A DNA stretch of 64,000 nucleotides from assembly GCA_000687695.1 (NCBI GenBank), contig JHWZ01000001.1, forward strand, positions 293,653 through 357,652, in the 5' to 3' direction. This document shows, piece after piece, positions 44,458 through 53,111 of the stretch; within the stretch, counting starts at the first letter, position 1, and each line of letters opens with the position of its first letter. The translations under genes and the position numbers were made by a program. The DNA is from Lachnospiraceae bacterium P6B14 (GTDB lineage: Bacteria > Bacillota > Clostridia > Lachnospirales > Lachnospiraceae). The notes beneath the pieces were generated by a model. The model was given only the letters and a program-made list of their open reading frames with translations. It was not told where the DNA came from and did no database searches.

Positions 44458-45345
44458 TTAATTCACTCTTTTTTCACCCCAGAAAAACAGGGCAACCGTA
44501 CCCGGGCCCGTATGGCTTCCGATAGTTGCTCCGATCGGGAACAGCTTTATCGGCGTAGTGATCTTCGGGAACTTTTTTTCAACCAGATCGGCAACAGCCA
44601 GCGCGTCCTCCTCGCAACAGCTGTGAGAGATAAACACCCTTCCGGAATAATCCTTGCCATCCTGTGCGAGATCAGCCATTTTGTCAACGGTTCTTTTAAT
44701 GACTCTTTTTTTAGTTCTTACCTTCTCTCTCGGGATGAGATGACCCTCGAAATCCACATTCAAAAGAGGACAAATATTAAGCATGGTACCTATGGCTCCC
44801 GCGGTCTTTGAAACGCGTCCTCCTCTGATATAATAAGTGAGGTCCGTAGAGAAAAACCAATGATGCACATACAGTCTGTTTTCCTCTCCCCATTTGAACA
44901 CTTCATCAATATCGACTCCGGCATCACGCATATCCGCAAGCTTATCCATAAAAAGCCCGTATCCGCTCGATGCGGCCAGAGAATCAAGTACGTACAGTTT
45001 CCTGTCAGGGAACTCCTCCTCTACGATCTCCTTTGCTATCATCGCGGCATTATATGTTCCGGTCAGACCGCTTGACAGCGTTACATGTAACAGATCCTGT
45101 CCCTCGGAAAGTATCGATCTGAAGTAGTCGGTATACTCTCCGACAGAAACCTGAGACGTCTTGGTTTCCGCGCCCTCGTCCATTCTTCTGAACAGCTCCT
45201 CCGGCGATATCGTCTTTCCGAGATCATCAAGAAAATCCTCGCCGCCAACCTCGAAATGGAAGCAAAGATACCTGATATCTCTTTCCTTGAAATACTCCTC
45301 CGACAGATCCGCTGCCGAACAACAACTCAACTGAAAATCACTCAT
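44458..45345 (-). CDS. DegV family fatty-acid-binding protein
   Basis: This 295-aa protein matches the DegV fold: an N-terminal domain with a TSQVSVGEYTDYF loop and LHVTLSSGLTGTYNAA, and a C-terminal domain with PIGATIGSHTGPGTVALFFWG. DegV/FakB proteins bind fatty acids and can present them to a kinase. The family's first strand is slightly modified (LSCCSAADLSEEY). The ATG follows AAGGAGAG, close to the upstream GGDEF-like gene. Confidence 0.92.
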   Translation of the reverse strand: MSDFQLSCCSAADLSEEYFKERDIRYLCFHFEVGGEDFLDDLGKTISPEELFRRMDEGAETKTSQVSVGEYTDYFRSILSEGQDLLHVTLSSGLTGTYNAAMIAKEIVEEEFPDRKLYVLDSLAASSGYGLFMDKLADMRDAGVDIDEVFKWGEENRLYVHHWFFSTDLTYYIRGGRVSKTAGAIGTMLNICPLLNVDFEGHLIPREKVRTKKRVIKRTVDKMADLAQDGKDYSGRVFISHSCCEEDALAVADLVEKKFPKITTPIKLFPIGATIGSHTGPGTVALFFWGEKRVN

Positions 45346-45366
45346 AGACTCTCCTTAAGCAGTTAC

Positions 45367-46458
45367 CTAAACACTTCTGGTAATCTGATTCTTTCCTGTT
45401 GTCTTTGCCAGATACAACAAATCATCCACCTTGTGCAGCGCGTATCTCGGACGCATACCACCGCATCGGTCTACGCCGCCACTGATGGTGACCCTAAACT
45501 CCGGGTTTTCAAAAAACCTGAGTTTCTCAACCTTCTGTCTGATCTTCTCGGCACGAGCATACGATACGTCGAAGTCATCGTCATGAAAAACAGCGACAAA
45601 CTCCTGCCCGCCGTATCTCGCAGCAATCTCTCCCTCATCGAGGCTGCGTGTCTCCTCACTCAGACAGTTTGCGACCTCACATAAAACCTTATCTCCGAAA
45701 ACATGACCGTATGTATCATTGGCCTGTTTAAAATCGTCAATATCAAAAATGAAAAGACAATAAAGATCATCCGCAGATGCCCGCATTACATCCTCCTCGA
45801 GCACACGGAACAATTCTCTTCGATTATATACCCCTGTCAGCTCGTCATGGATCGTCATGGATTCAAGCTTTTTAACGAGCTCTTCATTTTCTTCGTTTTT
45901 CTCATCGTAAGCCTTCACAGTCAGGCTTGCAACGAGATAGATACAAAACGCATTCAGAATAAACGACATAAGCACATCGAAACGAAATGCCTCGTCTGAC
46001 ATCGGTGTTACCCATTCGGGGAATACCGCATACGCCAACTCAAATGTCGCCGAAAGCATGATCAACGACATAATATAGATGACCAGCCTGATCCTCTTAT
46101 TCGAGATGGTCGGAACTATCAGGTATAATCCCGTGAGGAAATAGGTGATCATACCGCTTCTCACACCGCCACAATAGAAAAATGCGACGGGAAGCAAAAC
46201 CATGTTGAGCAAAACACATAACAGAATATGACAGATCGCTTCTTTGTCAAAAACAAATGCGACAATAATCAAAACCAGGAGTACTACCAGGCATGCCAGA
46301 GTTGATAAAACCGCCCCTAAACCGAGCCCCTCGACAACCGTGTTTATCACCGAGAGAACAGTCGTTACGATACCCGCTAAAAGCACTATCATAAACACGC
46401 GGGAATCCAATGGTTTGGTCTTCATAAACTGTTTATGCTTCTCAACGATAGCCTTCAT
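45367..46458 (-). CDS. Membrane GGDEF-domain protein with GGQEF motif
   Basis: This 363-aa protein has about six membrane helices in residues 20-195, a short coiled coil (YDEKNEENEELVKKLESM) and a GGDEF domain (HDELTGVYNRRELFRVLEED, FDIDDFKQANDTYGH). The active-site motif reads RYGGQEF, with Gln at residue 285 where Asp or Glu is needed. Gln is encoded by CAG, one base from GAG. Cyclase activity may therefore be lost, leaving a GTP- or nucleotide-sensing role. It follows the pckA terminator by only 26 bp, so its promoter is not obvious. Confidence 0.88.
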   Translation of the reverse strand: MKAIVEKHKQFMKTKPLDSRVFMIVLLAGIVTTVLSVINTVVEGLGLGAVLSTLACLVVLLVLIIVAFVFDKEAICHILLCVLLNMVLLPVAFFYCGGVRSGMITYFLTGLYLIVPTISNKRIRLVIYIMSLIMLSATFELAYAVFPEWVTPMSDEAFRFDVLMSFILNAFCIYLVASLTVKAYDEKNEENEELVKKLESMTIHDELTGVYNRRELFRVLEEDVMRASADDLYCLFIFDIDDFKQANDTYGHVFGDKVLCEVANCLSEETRSLDEGEIAARYGGQEFVAVFHDDDFDVSYARAEKIRQKVEKLRFFENPEFRVTISGGVDRCGGMRPRYALHKVDDLLYLAKTTGKNQITRSV

Positions 46459-46484
46459 CTGTCACTTTTCCCTTTTTGTAAATT

Positions 46485-46508
46485 CCGGGACGGCAATAGC
46501 CGTCCCGG
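46485..46508 (-). terminator. Terminator of pckA
   Basis: A perfect 10-bp GC-rich stem (CCGGGACGGC/GCCGTCCCGG) with an AATA loop lies 20 bp past the pckA stop. Only a short T-stretch follows, so read-through is possible. Confidence 0.75.
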
Positions 46509-46528
46509 ACTATCATTTAATGTAAGAA

Positions 46529-48139
46529 TTAAAGCTGCGGTCCTGCTGATACAAGTGCTTTACCTGCATCATTACCTGTGTACTTAACAAAGTTCTTGAT
46601 GAAACGATCAGCAAGATCCTTTGCCTTCTTATCCCACTCTGAAGCATCAGCGTATGTATCACGCGGATCAAGGATTCCCGTATCAACTCCCGGAAGAGAA
46701 GTCGGAACCTCAAAGTTGAAGATCGGAATAGTCTTGGTCTCAGCTTTAAGTACGTCTCCGCTTAAGATAGCATCGATGATACCACGTGTATCCTTGATGG
46801 AGATACGCTTTCCTGTTCCGTTCCATCCTGTATTTACAAGATAAGCCTTTGCACCGCTCGCCTTCATGCGCTTAACGAGCTCCTCACCGTACTTGGTAGG
46901 ATGAAGCTCAAGGAATGCCTGGCCGAAGCAAGCTGAGAATGTCGGAGTAGGCTCTGTGATACCACGCTCGGTACCGGCAAGCTTAGCGGTAAATCCGCTC
47001 AGGAAGTAGTACTGTGTCTGCTCCGGTGTAAGGATGGATACCGGCGGAAGTACTCCGAACGCATCAGCTGAAAGGAAGATAACGTTATCAGCTGCAGGTC
47101 CTGCAGAAACAGGATTTACGTTCAGTGCGATCTTCTCGATATGATCGATCGGATATGAAACACGTGTGTTCTCGGTTACAGACTTGTCTGCAAAGTCGAT
47201 CTTTCCGTTTGCATCAACTGTTACGTTCTCAAGAAGCGCGTTTCTCTTGATAGCGTTGTAGATATCAGGCTCGCTGTCTTTGTCAAGGTTGATAACCTTT
47301 GCATAGCAACCGCCCTCAAAGTTGAATACTCCGTTATCATCCCATCCGTGCTCATCATCACCGATAAGAAGACGCTTCGGATCAGTTGAAAGAGTTGTCT
47401 TTCCTGTTCCTGAAAGTCCGAAGAATACAGCAGTATTCTTTCCTTCCATATCTGTATTTGCTGAGCAGTGCATAGCAGCGATGCCCTTCAGCGGCAGGTA
47501 GTAGTTCATCATTGAGAAGATACCCTTCTTCATCTCACCACCATACCATGTATTGATGATAACCTGCTCACGTGATGTGATATTGAATACAACAGCTGTC
47601 TCCGAGTTCAGGCCAAGCTCCTTGTAGTTCTCAACCTTTGCCTTTGAAGCATTGTATACTACGAAATCAGGCTCATATGTCTTCAGCTCTTCTTCTGTCG
47701 GCTGGATGAACATGTTCTTGATGAAGTGCGCCTGCCAAGCCACCTCCATGATGAAGCGGACTGCCATACGTGTATCCTTGTTTGCTCCACAGTAAGCATC
47801 TACTACGAAAAGCTCTTTTCCGGAGAGCTCCTTCTTTGCGATATCCTTAACTGCATCCCAGCACTCTTTCGTTGCTACATGGTTATCGTTCGGATACTCA
47901 TCGGATGTCCACCATACGGTATCCTTTGAGTTCTCGTCCATAACGATGAACTTGTCCTTTGGAGAACGTCCGGTGTAGATACCCGTCATAACGTTTACCG
48001 CACCAAGCTCTGTCTCCACTCCCTTGTCAAAGCCTGTCAAAGACGGATCCATCTCATATTTGTACAGATCCTCATAGGACGGATTGTGGATGATGTTTTT
48101 GACATCAGTGATGCCATACTTGCTCAGATCAACTGCCAT
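46529..48139 (-). CDS. pckA: Phosphoenolpyruvate carboxykinase (ATP)
   Basis: This 536-aa enzyme interconverts oxaloacetate and phosphoenolpyruvate using ATP/ADP. Hallmarks are TGRSPKDKF (substrate site), [14 protein letters not shown], the P-loop GLSGTGKT (residues 241-248), and the LIGDDEHGW metal site. The ATP type, not the GTP type, is indicated. It is monocistronic, with a perfect consensus promoter and its own terminator. In rumen-type anaerobes it often works in the CO2-fixing direction (family knowledge). Confidence 0.97.
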   Translation of the reverse strand: MAVDLSKYGITDVKNIIHNPSYEDLYKYEMDPSLTGFDKGVETELGAVNVMTGIYTGRSPKDKFIVMDENSKDTVWWTSDEYPNDNHVATKECWDAVKDIAKKELSGKELFVVDAYCGANKDTRMAVRFIMEVAWQAHFIKNMFIQPTEEELKTYEPDFVVYNASKAKVENYKELGLNSETAVVFNITSREQVIINTWYGGEMKKGIFSMMNYYLPLKGIAAMHCSANTDMEGKNTAVFFGLSGTGKTTLSTDPKRLLIGDDEHGWDDNGVFNFEGGCYAKVINLDKDSEPDIYNAIKRNALLENVTVDANGKIDFADKSVTENTRVSYPIDHIEKIALNVNPVSAGPAADNVIFLSADAFGVLPPVSILTPEQTQYYFLSGFTAKLAGTERGITEPTPTFSACFGQAFLELHPTKYGEELVKRMKASGAKAYLVNTGWNGTGKRISIKDTRGIIDAILSGDVLKAETKTIPIFNFEVPTSLPGVDTGILDPRDTYADASEWDKKAKDLADRFIKNFVKYTGNDAGKALVSAGPQL

Positions 48140-48196
48140 AGTATATACCTCTCTTTTCTATAATATTGTTTGATTTTGAAAATTAAACCATTCTAC

Positions 48197-48225
48197 ATTA
48201 TAGACGAAGCACCCTTGTTTGTCAA
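48197..48225 (-). promoter_or_regulatory. Perfect-consensus promoter of pckA
   Basis: On the minus strand TTGACA and TATAAT are spaced by exactly 17 bp, about 60 bp upstream of the pckA start. Confidence 0.85.
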
Positions 48226-48230
48226 CCTTT

Positions 48231-48246
48231 TATGACATTTGTCACA
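48231..48246. promoter_or_regulatory. CRP/FNR-like palindrome upstream of pckA
   Basis: TATGACATTTGTCACA (reading TGTGAC-AAAT-GTCATA on the other strand) is an imperfect dyad of the TGTGA-N6-TCACA type. It lies 6 bp upstream of the pckA -35, a position suited to activation by a CRP-family regulator. No regulator gene is visible in the window. Confidence 0.45.
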
Positions 48247-48267
48247 TCAACTCCTGACAGCGTACAC

Positions 48268-48297
48268 TTGCTAAGAATGCTTAGCTTTTTGTATAAT
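48268..48297 (+). promoter_or_regulatory. Promoter of the ABC-2 export operon with a dyad in its spacer
   Basis: TTGCTA and TATAAT are spaced by 18 bp. A dyad GCTAAG-AATG-CTTAGC (48270-48285) overlaps the -35 and spacer, the typical place for a repressor site. Confidence 0.55.
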
Positions 48298-48352
48298 GAG
48301 CCCGTAATCAAACAAAACCAACCCGCAAACACGCGGATTTAGGAGGTTCGCC

Positions 48353-49339
48353 ATGGAAAACACGGTAGTAAAGATCGACAATCTGGTAAAAAGATACTCA
48401 GAGCTGATCGCACTCGATCATTTCAGTCTTGAGATCAAGGAGGGAGAAATCTTCGGTCTCCTCGGGCCGAACGGCTCGGGAAAGACGACGACGATCAGTT
48501 GCCTTCTTTCTCTTCTCGCATTTGACAAAGGCGAGATCGAGATCTTCGGAAAGCCAATGACACCGACCAGCTACGATATCAAAAGAGAAATCGGTATCAT
48601 CATGCAAAATGTGGCTGTCTTCGACGAACTCAGCGTATATGAGAACATAGACTTCTTCTGCGGGCTTTATATAACGGATAAGGCGCTTCGCAAACAGTAC
48701 GTCGAGGAGGCAATCGAGTTTGTAGGACTTCAGGATTTCACGAAGTTCAGACCGAAAAAGCTCTCCGGAGGACTATTAAGACGACTTAACATCGCCTGCG
48801 GTATCGCACACAAACCGAAGCTGATCATCCTCGATGAGCCGACGGTCGCAGTCGATCCCCAGAGCAGAAACAGGATCCTCGAGGGAATCGTTGAGCTGAA
48901 CAAAGCCGGCGCGACTGTCATCTACACCACTCACTATATGGAAGAGGTTGAACAGATCTGTACACGCATCGCCATCATGGATAAGGGCAAAAAGATTGCC
49001 GAAGGCACCAAGGATGAGTTGAAGCAGATGATCAAAAATACCGAGACAGTAACAATCGATGTTGCTGATCTTCCGGAGGATGTTATCGCTGAGATGAAGG
49101 AACTTCCTCATGTTTACGAGGTTACTTATGAGGATAAAAAACTTACTCTGCGCTGCTCGGGGGGCAAGCACAACCTGACAAGGATACTCGGAGTTTTGCA
49201 GGAAAAGGATATACACTTCGGAAGAGTATACACCGAGCTTCCGACACTGAATGATGTATTCCTGGAGATAACCGGAACAGAGCTCAGAGATAAAGATGAA
49301 CGTGAAGAGGAAACTGACACTAAAAAGAAAAAAAGATGA
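48353..49339 (+). CDS. ABC-2 type exporter ATPase
   Basis: This 328-aa ATP-binding protein has Walker A GPNGSGKT (residues 38-45), the signature LSGGLLRRLN, Walker B LIILDEPTVAVD and the switch histidine in YTTHYMEE. A C-terminal accessory domain ends in a Lys/Asp/Glu-rich tail. It is the first gene of a three-gene operon with two ABC-2 permeases. Such systems export drugs, lipids or small peptides, and no substrate clue is visible. The ATG follows AGGAGGTTCGCC. Confidence 0.93.
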   Translation: MENTVVKIDNLVKRYSELIALDHFSLEIKEGEIFGLLGPNGSGKTTTISCLLSLLAFDKGEIEIFGKPMTPTSYDIKREIGIIMQNVAVFDELSVYENIDFFCGLYITDKALRKQYVEEAIEFVGLQDFTKFRPKKLSGGLLRRLNIACGIAHKPKLIILDEPTVAVDPQSRNRILEGIVELNKAGATVIYTTHYMEEVEQICTRIAIMDKGKKIAEGTKDELKQMIKNTETVTIDVADLPEDVIAEMKELPHVYEVTYEDKKLTLRCSGGKHNLTRILGVLQEKDIHFGRVYTELPTLNDVFLEITGTELRDKDEREEETDTKKKKR

Positions 49340-49350
49340 GGTGAGAGCGT

Positions 49351-50505
49351 ATGTTTTTACACAATTTTAAATACGAGATCCTCAGTTCGATTCGCGTGAA
49401 GGATCTGATAATGTGGCTGATATTATTCCCTATTATTCTCGGAACATTTATGAAGATTGCCTTCGGTAGTATTTATGAAAATGATACAATCTTTTCAACC
49501 ATACCTACCGCTGTTGTCGAGAATGAAAAAAGCGAGATATTCCATTCAGTGATCGATGCCCTGGAAAAAAGTGACCAACCGCTTTTGAAGGTTTCTTACA
49601 TGAGTGAAGATGAAGCCATGAAAGCACTGGAAAACGACGATGTCAAAGGAATCATCTTTGTTGAAACAACCGGTGCTTCCTCAATGGAATCCAAGCTGTC
49701 ACTGAAAATAAAAAAGAACGGTATCGAGCAGACTATCCTGAAGGAGTTTACGAAAAACTACTCGGCTCAGGAATCGATCATGAAGGATGCCATAGAGAAC
49801 AATCCGGCTAATATCGGTGCGGTTACCGAAACTCTGTCAAAGGAGATGACGATAACCTCGGAAAGACCTATGACGGATGGAAACACCGATCCCTTCGTAG
49901 CGTACATGTACAATCTGGTAGCGATGGTAGCGATGTTCGGATGTATCACCGGACTCCATGTAGCTACAGCAAATCAGGCAAATCTTTCACAGCTCGGGGC
50001 CAGAAAAAACTGTTCGCCTACGCCGAAGATGATCTCCATAGTAGCCAACCTTTTAGGAAGCTTCATCGTACAGGGTGTATGTACATCCATTAGTATTACT
50101 TTCCAGGTACTCGTTCTCGGAATAGACTACGGTACACGCCTTCCACTCGTTTATCTCGGCGGATTCGTAGGTGGTGTCCTGGGTGTGTCGATGGGATTCT
50201 TTGTGGGATCCATCTCGACCTGGTCGGAAAACTTAAAGATCGGAATACTCATGGGATTAACGATGGCTCTATGTTTTTTAAGCGGTTTGATGTTCGGGGA
50301 TATGAAAGCGATCATCGAGTTAAACATACCGATACTGAACGACTTAAACCCGTCAGCCATCATCGCAGATTCACTGTATTATTTGAATATGGATGCCGAC
50401 CTCGGAAGATTCTTCTTCAAGATCATTTCGATGATCGCATATTCGGCGGTGTTTATGACCGGAGGATTTTTGCTGACAAGGAGGAGAAAATATGCAAGTC
50501 TTTAA
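49351..50505 (+). CDS. ABC-2 type exporter permease 1
   Basis: This 384-aa permease has one membrane helix near the N-terminus (LIMWLILFPIILGTFM), a soluble extracellular segment of about 150 residues, and a five- to six-helix C-terminal core (MVAMFGCITGLHVATANQANLSQLGARK, GVLGVSMGFFVGSIS). It starts 12 bp after the ATPase and overlaps the second permease by 14 bp. A heterodimer with that protein is likely. Confidence 0.88.
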   Translation: MFLHNFKYEILSSIRVKDLIMWLILFPIILGTFMKIAFGSIYENDTIFSTIPTAVVENEKSEIFHSVIDALEKSDQPLLKVSYMSEDEAMKALENDDVKGIIFVETTGASSMESKLSLKIKKNGIEQTILKEFTKNYSAQESIMKDAIENNPANIGAVTETLSKEMTITSERPMTDGNTDPFVAYMYNLVAMVAMFGCITGLHVATANQANLSQLGARKNCSPTPKMISIVANLLGSFIVQGVCTSISITFQVLVLGIDYGTRLPLVYLGGFVGGVLGVSMGFFVGSISTWSENLKIGILMGLTMALCFLSGLMFGDMKAIIELNIPILNDLNPSAIIADSLYYLNMDADLGRFFFKIISMIAYSAVFMTGGFLLTRRRKYASL

Positions 50506-51691
50506 GCTGTTTTTCAAGATCGCAAAATCAAAGCTGCCCAGTGGCATGATTTACGTAATTGTTTTTCTGGCGGTATGCTTCCCTATTTCAAAGCTCGGCG
50601 CGGAGCAAACCTCCTTCGAACAGACATCTCTTGACATAGTTATTTTCGACGAGGATAATACTGTCGAGAGTAAAAGCCTGACAGAATGCATCGGAAAAAA
50701 TAACGAGATAAAGGATGTAAAAAATGATCCGCAGCTGATCCTCGACGCGATGTATTATGAGCAGGTGGACTACGCGCTCACGATCAAAAAAGGGTATGCC
50801 AAAAAGCTCGCTAAGTCTGATGACGAATCATCCCGGGACGCTCTGTTTGAGACCTATCATTTACATGACTCATATGAAACTGCTATGATGGAGCAATACC
50901 TGGATGAGTATGTGAGGATGGTCAGGGCATATGTTACCGGAGGAAACGAGCTGGCCGAGGCAATAAAAAAAGCCGAAGAAAAAATAGATGTTGAAACAGA
51001 TGTCAGTATAGCAGAGTTTAAAAACAGTTCGGCGACAGACGAGAACTATACGGAACGCTTTGCATTTGTATTCCGTTATATGCCATATGCTTTGATATCG
51101 GTAATGATAAATGTTCTCTGTCCGATACTCTTAGTCATCAGAAAAAAGGAACAGAGATACCGCATGAACTGCTCAAGCACAAAGATGTCAAGCTTCACCG
51201 GACAGATATTTGCAGGAAGCTCTCTGCTCGTATTCGGAATATGGCTGATATGTATTATAGGCAGCGCATTTATATACGGTGGTATTTTCAAGGGAATAAA
51301 CTGCTGGATCGCCGTGGGCAATACATTCTTATTCGCACTGATATCTGCGATGATCGCCATCCTGGTATCAAGCTTCAATCCGTCAGAGAATGTCGTCAAC
51401 ATGATCACTCAGGCCATAGGACTCGGGATGTGCTTCCTCTGCGGAGTGTTCGTACCTCAGTCACTGATGAGCGACAGCGTAATGTCAGCAGCAAAGTTTC
51501 TGCCGGCATACTGGTATGAGAAAGCAAATGATATCCTCTCGGGAGCCGCATCAGGAAGCATGGGAGATGTCGGAATATGTATACTGATCGAAGTCGGGTT
51601 TTTAGTAGTACTGTCTTTGGTCACCATACTTGTTTCGAGACAAAGACCTGCCGGAAAGCCTGTAAAGCTCAGTGCCAAACCGGTTGCATAA
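50492..51691 (+). CDS. ABC-2 type exporter permease 2
   Basis: This 399-aa protein has the same layout as its upstream partner: an N-terminal helix (MIYVIVFLAVCFPISKL), a large soluble region (about 35-185) and a C-terminal block of six helices (YMPYALISVMINVLCPILLVI, GMCFLCGVFVPQSLM). The start lies inside the end of the first permease gene with GGAGGAGAAA upstream. A bidirectional terminator follows. Confidence 0.88.
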   Translation: MQVFKLFFKIAKSKLPSGMIYVIVFLAVCFPISKLGAEQTSFEQTSLDIVIFDEDNTVESKSLTECIGKNNEIKDVKNDPQLILDAMYYEQVDYALTIKKGYAKKLAKSDDESSRDALFETYHLHDSYETAMMEQYLDEYVRMVRAYVTGGNELAEAIKKAEEKIDVETDVSIAEFKNSSATDENYTERFAFVFRYMPYALISVMINVLCPILLVIRKKEQRYRMNCSSTKMSSFTGQIFAGSSLLVFGIWLICIIGSAFIYGGIFKGINCWIAVGNTFLFALISAMIAILVSSFNPSENVVNMITQAIGLGMCFLCGVFVPQSLMSDSVMSAAKFLPAYWYEKANDILSGAASGSMGDVGICILIEVGFLVVLSLVTILVSRQRPAGKPVKLSAKPVA

Positions 51692-51704
51692 ATGATTTTC
51701 ACAA

Positions 51705-51735
51705 AAAAGAAGCACGCAATCAGCGTGCTTCTTTT
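51705..51735. terminator. Bidirectional terminator
   Basis: AAAAGAAGCACGC pairs with GCGTGCTTCTTTT around a 5-nt loop. It separates the plus-strand exporter operon from the convergent transglutaminase-like gene. Confidence 0.9.
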
Positions 51736-51753
51736 CTCTTACTTTTGGTTTTA

Positions 51754-53067
51754 TTATTTTACTTTTCCTTTAAAGGTATAACTTAACTCCTGACCGTTGG
51801 TAAGCTTAAGTATGATCTTCACTTGGACTGCACCTTTTTTCTTTCCCTTAAATGTAAGCGCTGCGTATTCTTCGTTTCTATAAGAGGCCAGACCATAATT
51901 CTTGATGGATTTGATATTCCCTTTTCCCTTTACGACTTTATATGTAACCTTGTCTATCAATTCTCCCATTCCATCATTTAAATTAAGAAACAAGTACGCT
52001 GTCTTTCCTTTTTTAACTGAGATCTTTCCTTTTTTCGGATCTACGCTGGATACGATATCACTAAACGTATATGTTTCCTCAGGCTCAACTACCGGCTCAT
52101 CAGGATCAGTCGGATCGGTAGGATCGGTCGGCTCTACCGAAGAACCTCTGTCATCTCCGATCTTCACCTTAACATTCTCATCATCCATTCCCTTTTTGAA
52201 AGCTGTCTTTGCAATAGGGAACTTCTTGGCGAACTCTCCAGTGCGATACGGCTTGTCCATGGTGTGTGGCTGGTCGGAATCCGCCTCATCAAAGTCGGAG
52301 CTGCCCTTCAGGAAATAATCATAACCTACTGAATCATTATATTCATCGTCATCCCATGTTGCATCCAGGCTGTACCACTTATCTCCGAGTGCAACGATGT
52401 TCCATGCGTGACCATCGGCATCTCTTCCCGTTCCGGCCTTACCGCCGATATACTTACACGGCACACCGGACTCTACACAGAGCTTATACATGCACAGAGC
52501 ATAACTGTTGCACAGTGCCTTGTTATAATATAACGCTCCATATACGGTCGATTCATAGTCCTCATTTGTATCTGTATATGTGATCAGCTTACAAACATAA
52601 TCATGGATAGTTTTAACCTTGTCATAGTTACTCATGCTGCTCAGACCCAGACCCCTGGTTATCTCGGGAATATGCTCATTTACATACTTAGTCTGTGGCA
52701 ACGTCTCGAAGTACTGCAGGTTAAAAATGATTTTACTGCCTCTTATCGACACCGTGCCCGGAACAGTCCAATTGTAATTACCAACCAGATAGTCTGCATC
52801 ATCTGATGTCGAAGGGTCATCGTACATGCTGATACCGGATGAAAAGAAATAACTCTCGGATTCAAACAGATCATCTATATCCTCATCCGGTCCTGAGTAA
52901 TCCACGTCAAACTTCGACTCTCTCTTTAATCCGTGATCAGTAACGATCTTCGCAAGCTCCGTTAAATTCGACGCCTTCTCGGTTGCCGCCATGGCAACTG
53001 TCGGAGTTGAGATAACGAGCCCCATTACCATAACTAACGCAAACAGACTTTTTGCTACTCTCTTCAT
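51754..53067 (-). CDS. Secreted transglutaminase-like protein with Ig-like C-terminus
   Basis: This 437-aa protein has a Sec signal peptide ending VAMAAT (about residue 28) and a transglutaminase-core domain. The triad is Cys186 in KALCNSYA, His220 in DGHAWNIV and Asp235 in LDATWDD. A short Thr/Asp/Pro repeat linker and a beta-rich C-terminal domain (KKGKISVKKGKTAYLFLNL, KGKKKGAVQVKI) follow. Activity could be peptidase or crosslinking, and the substrate is unknown. It follows the hybrid kinase gene by 44 bp. A second protein of this class is encoded at 57785. Confidence 0.88.
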   Translation of the reverse strand: MKRVAKSLFALVMVMGLVISTPTVAMAATEKASNLTELAKIVTDHGLKRESKFDVDYSGPDEDIDDLFESESYFFSSGISMYDDPSTSDDADYLVGNYNWTVPGTVSIRGSKIIFNLQYFETLPQTKYVNEHIPEITRGLGLSSMSNYDKVKTIHDYVCKLITYTDTNEDYESTVYGALYYNKALCNSYALCMYKLCVESGVPCKYIGGKAGTGRDADGHAWNIVALGDKWYSLDATWDDDEYNDSVGYDYFLKGSSDFDEADSDQPHTMDKPYRTGEFAKKFPIAKTAFKKGMDDENVKVKIGDDRGSSVEPTDPTDPTDPDEPVVEPEETYTFSDIVSSVDPKKGKISVKKGKTAYLFLNLNDGMGELIDKVTYKVVKGKGNIKSIKNYGLASYRNEEYAALTFKGKKKGAVQVKIILKLTNGQELSYTFKGKVK

Positions 53068-53111
53068 TTTCCACCTCTTCCTTTCAAAAAAAACCCCAAC
53101 ACTACCGTCAC

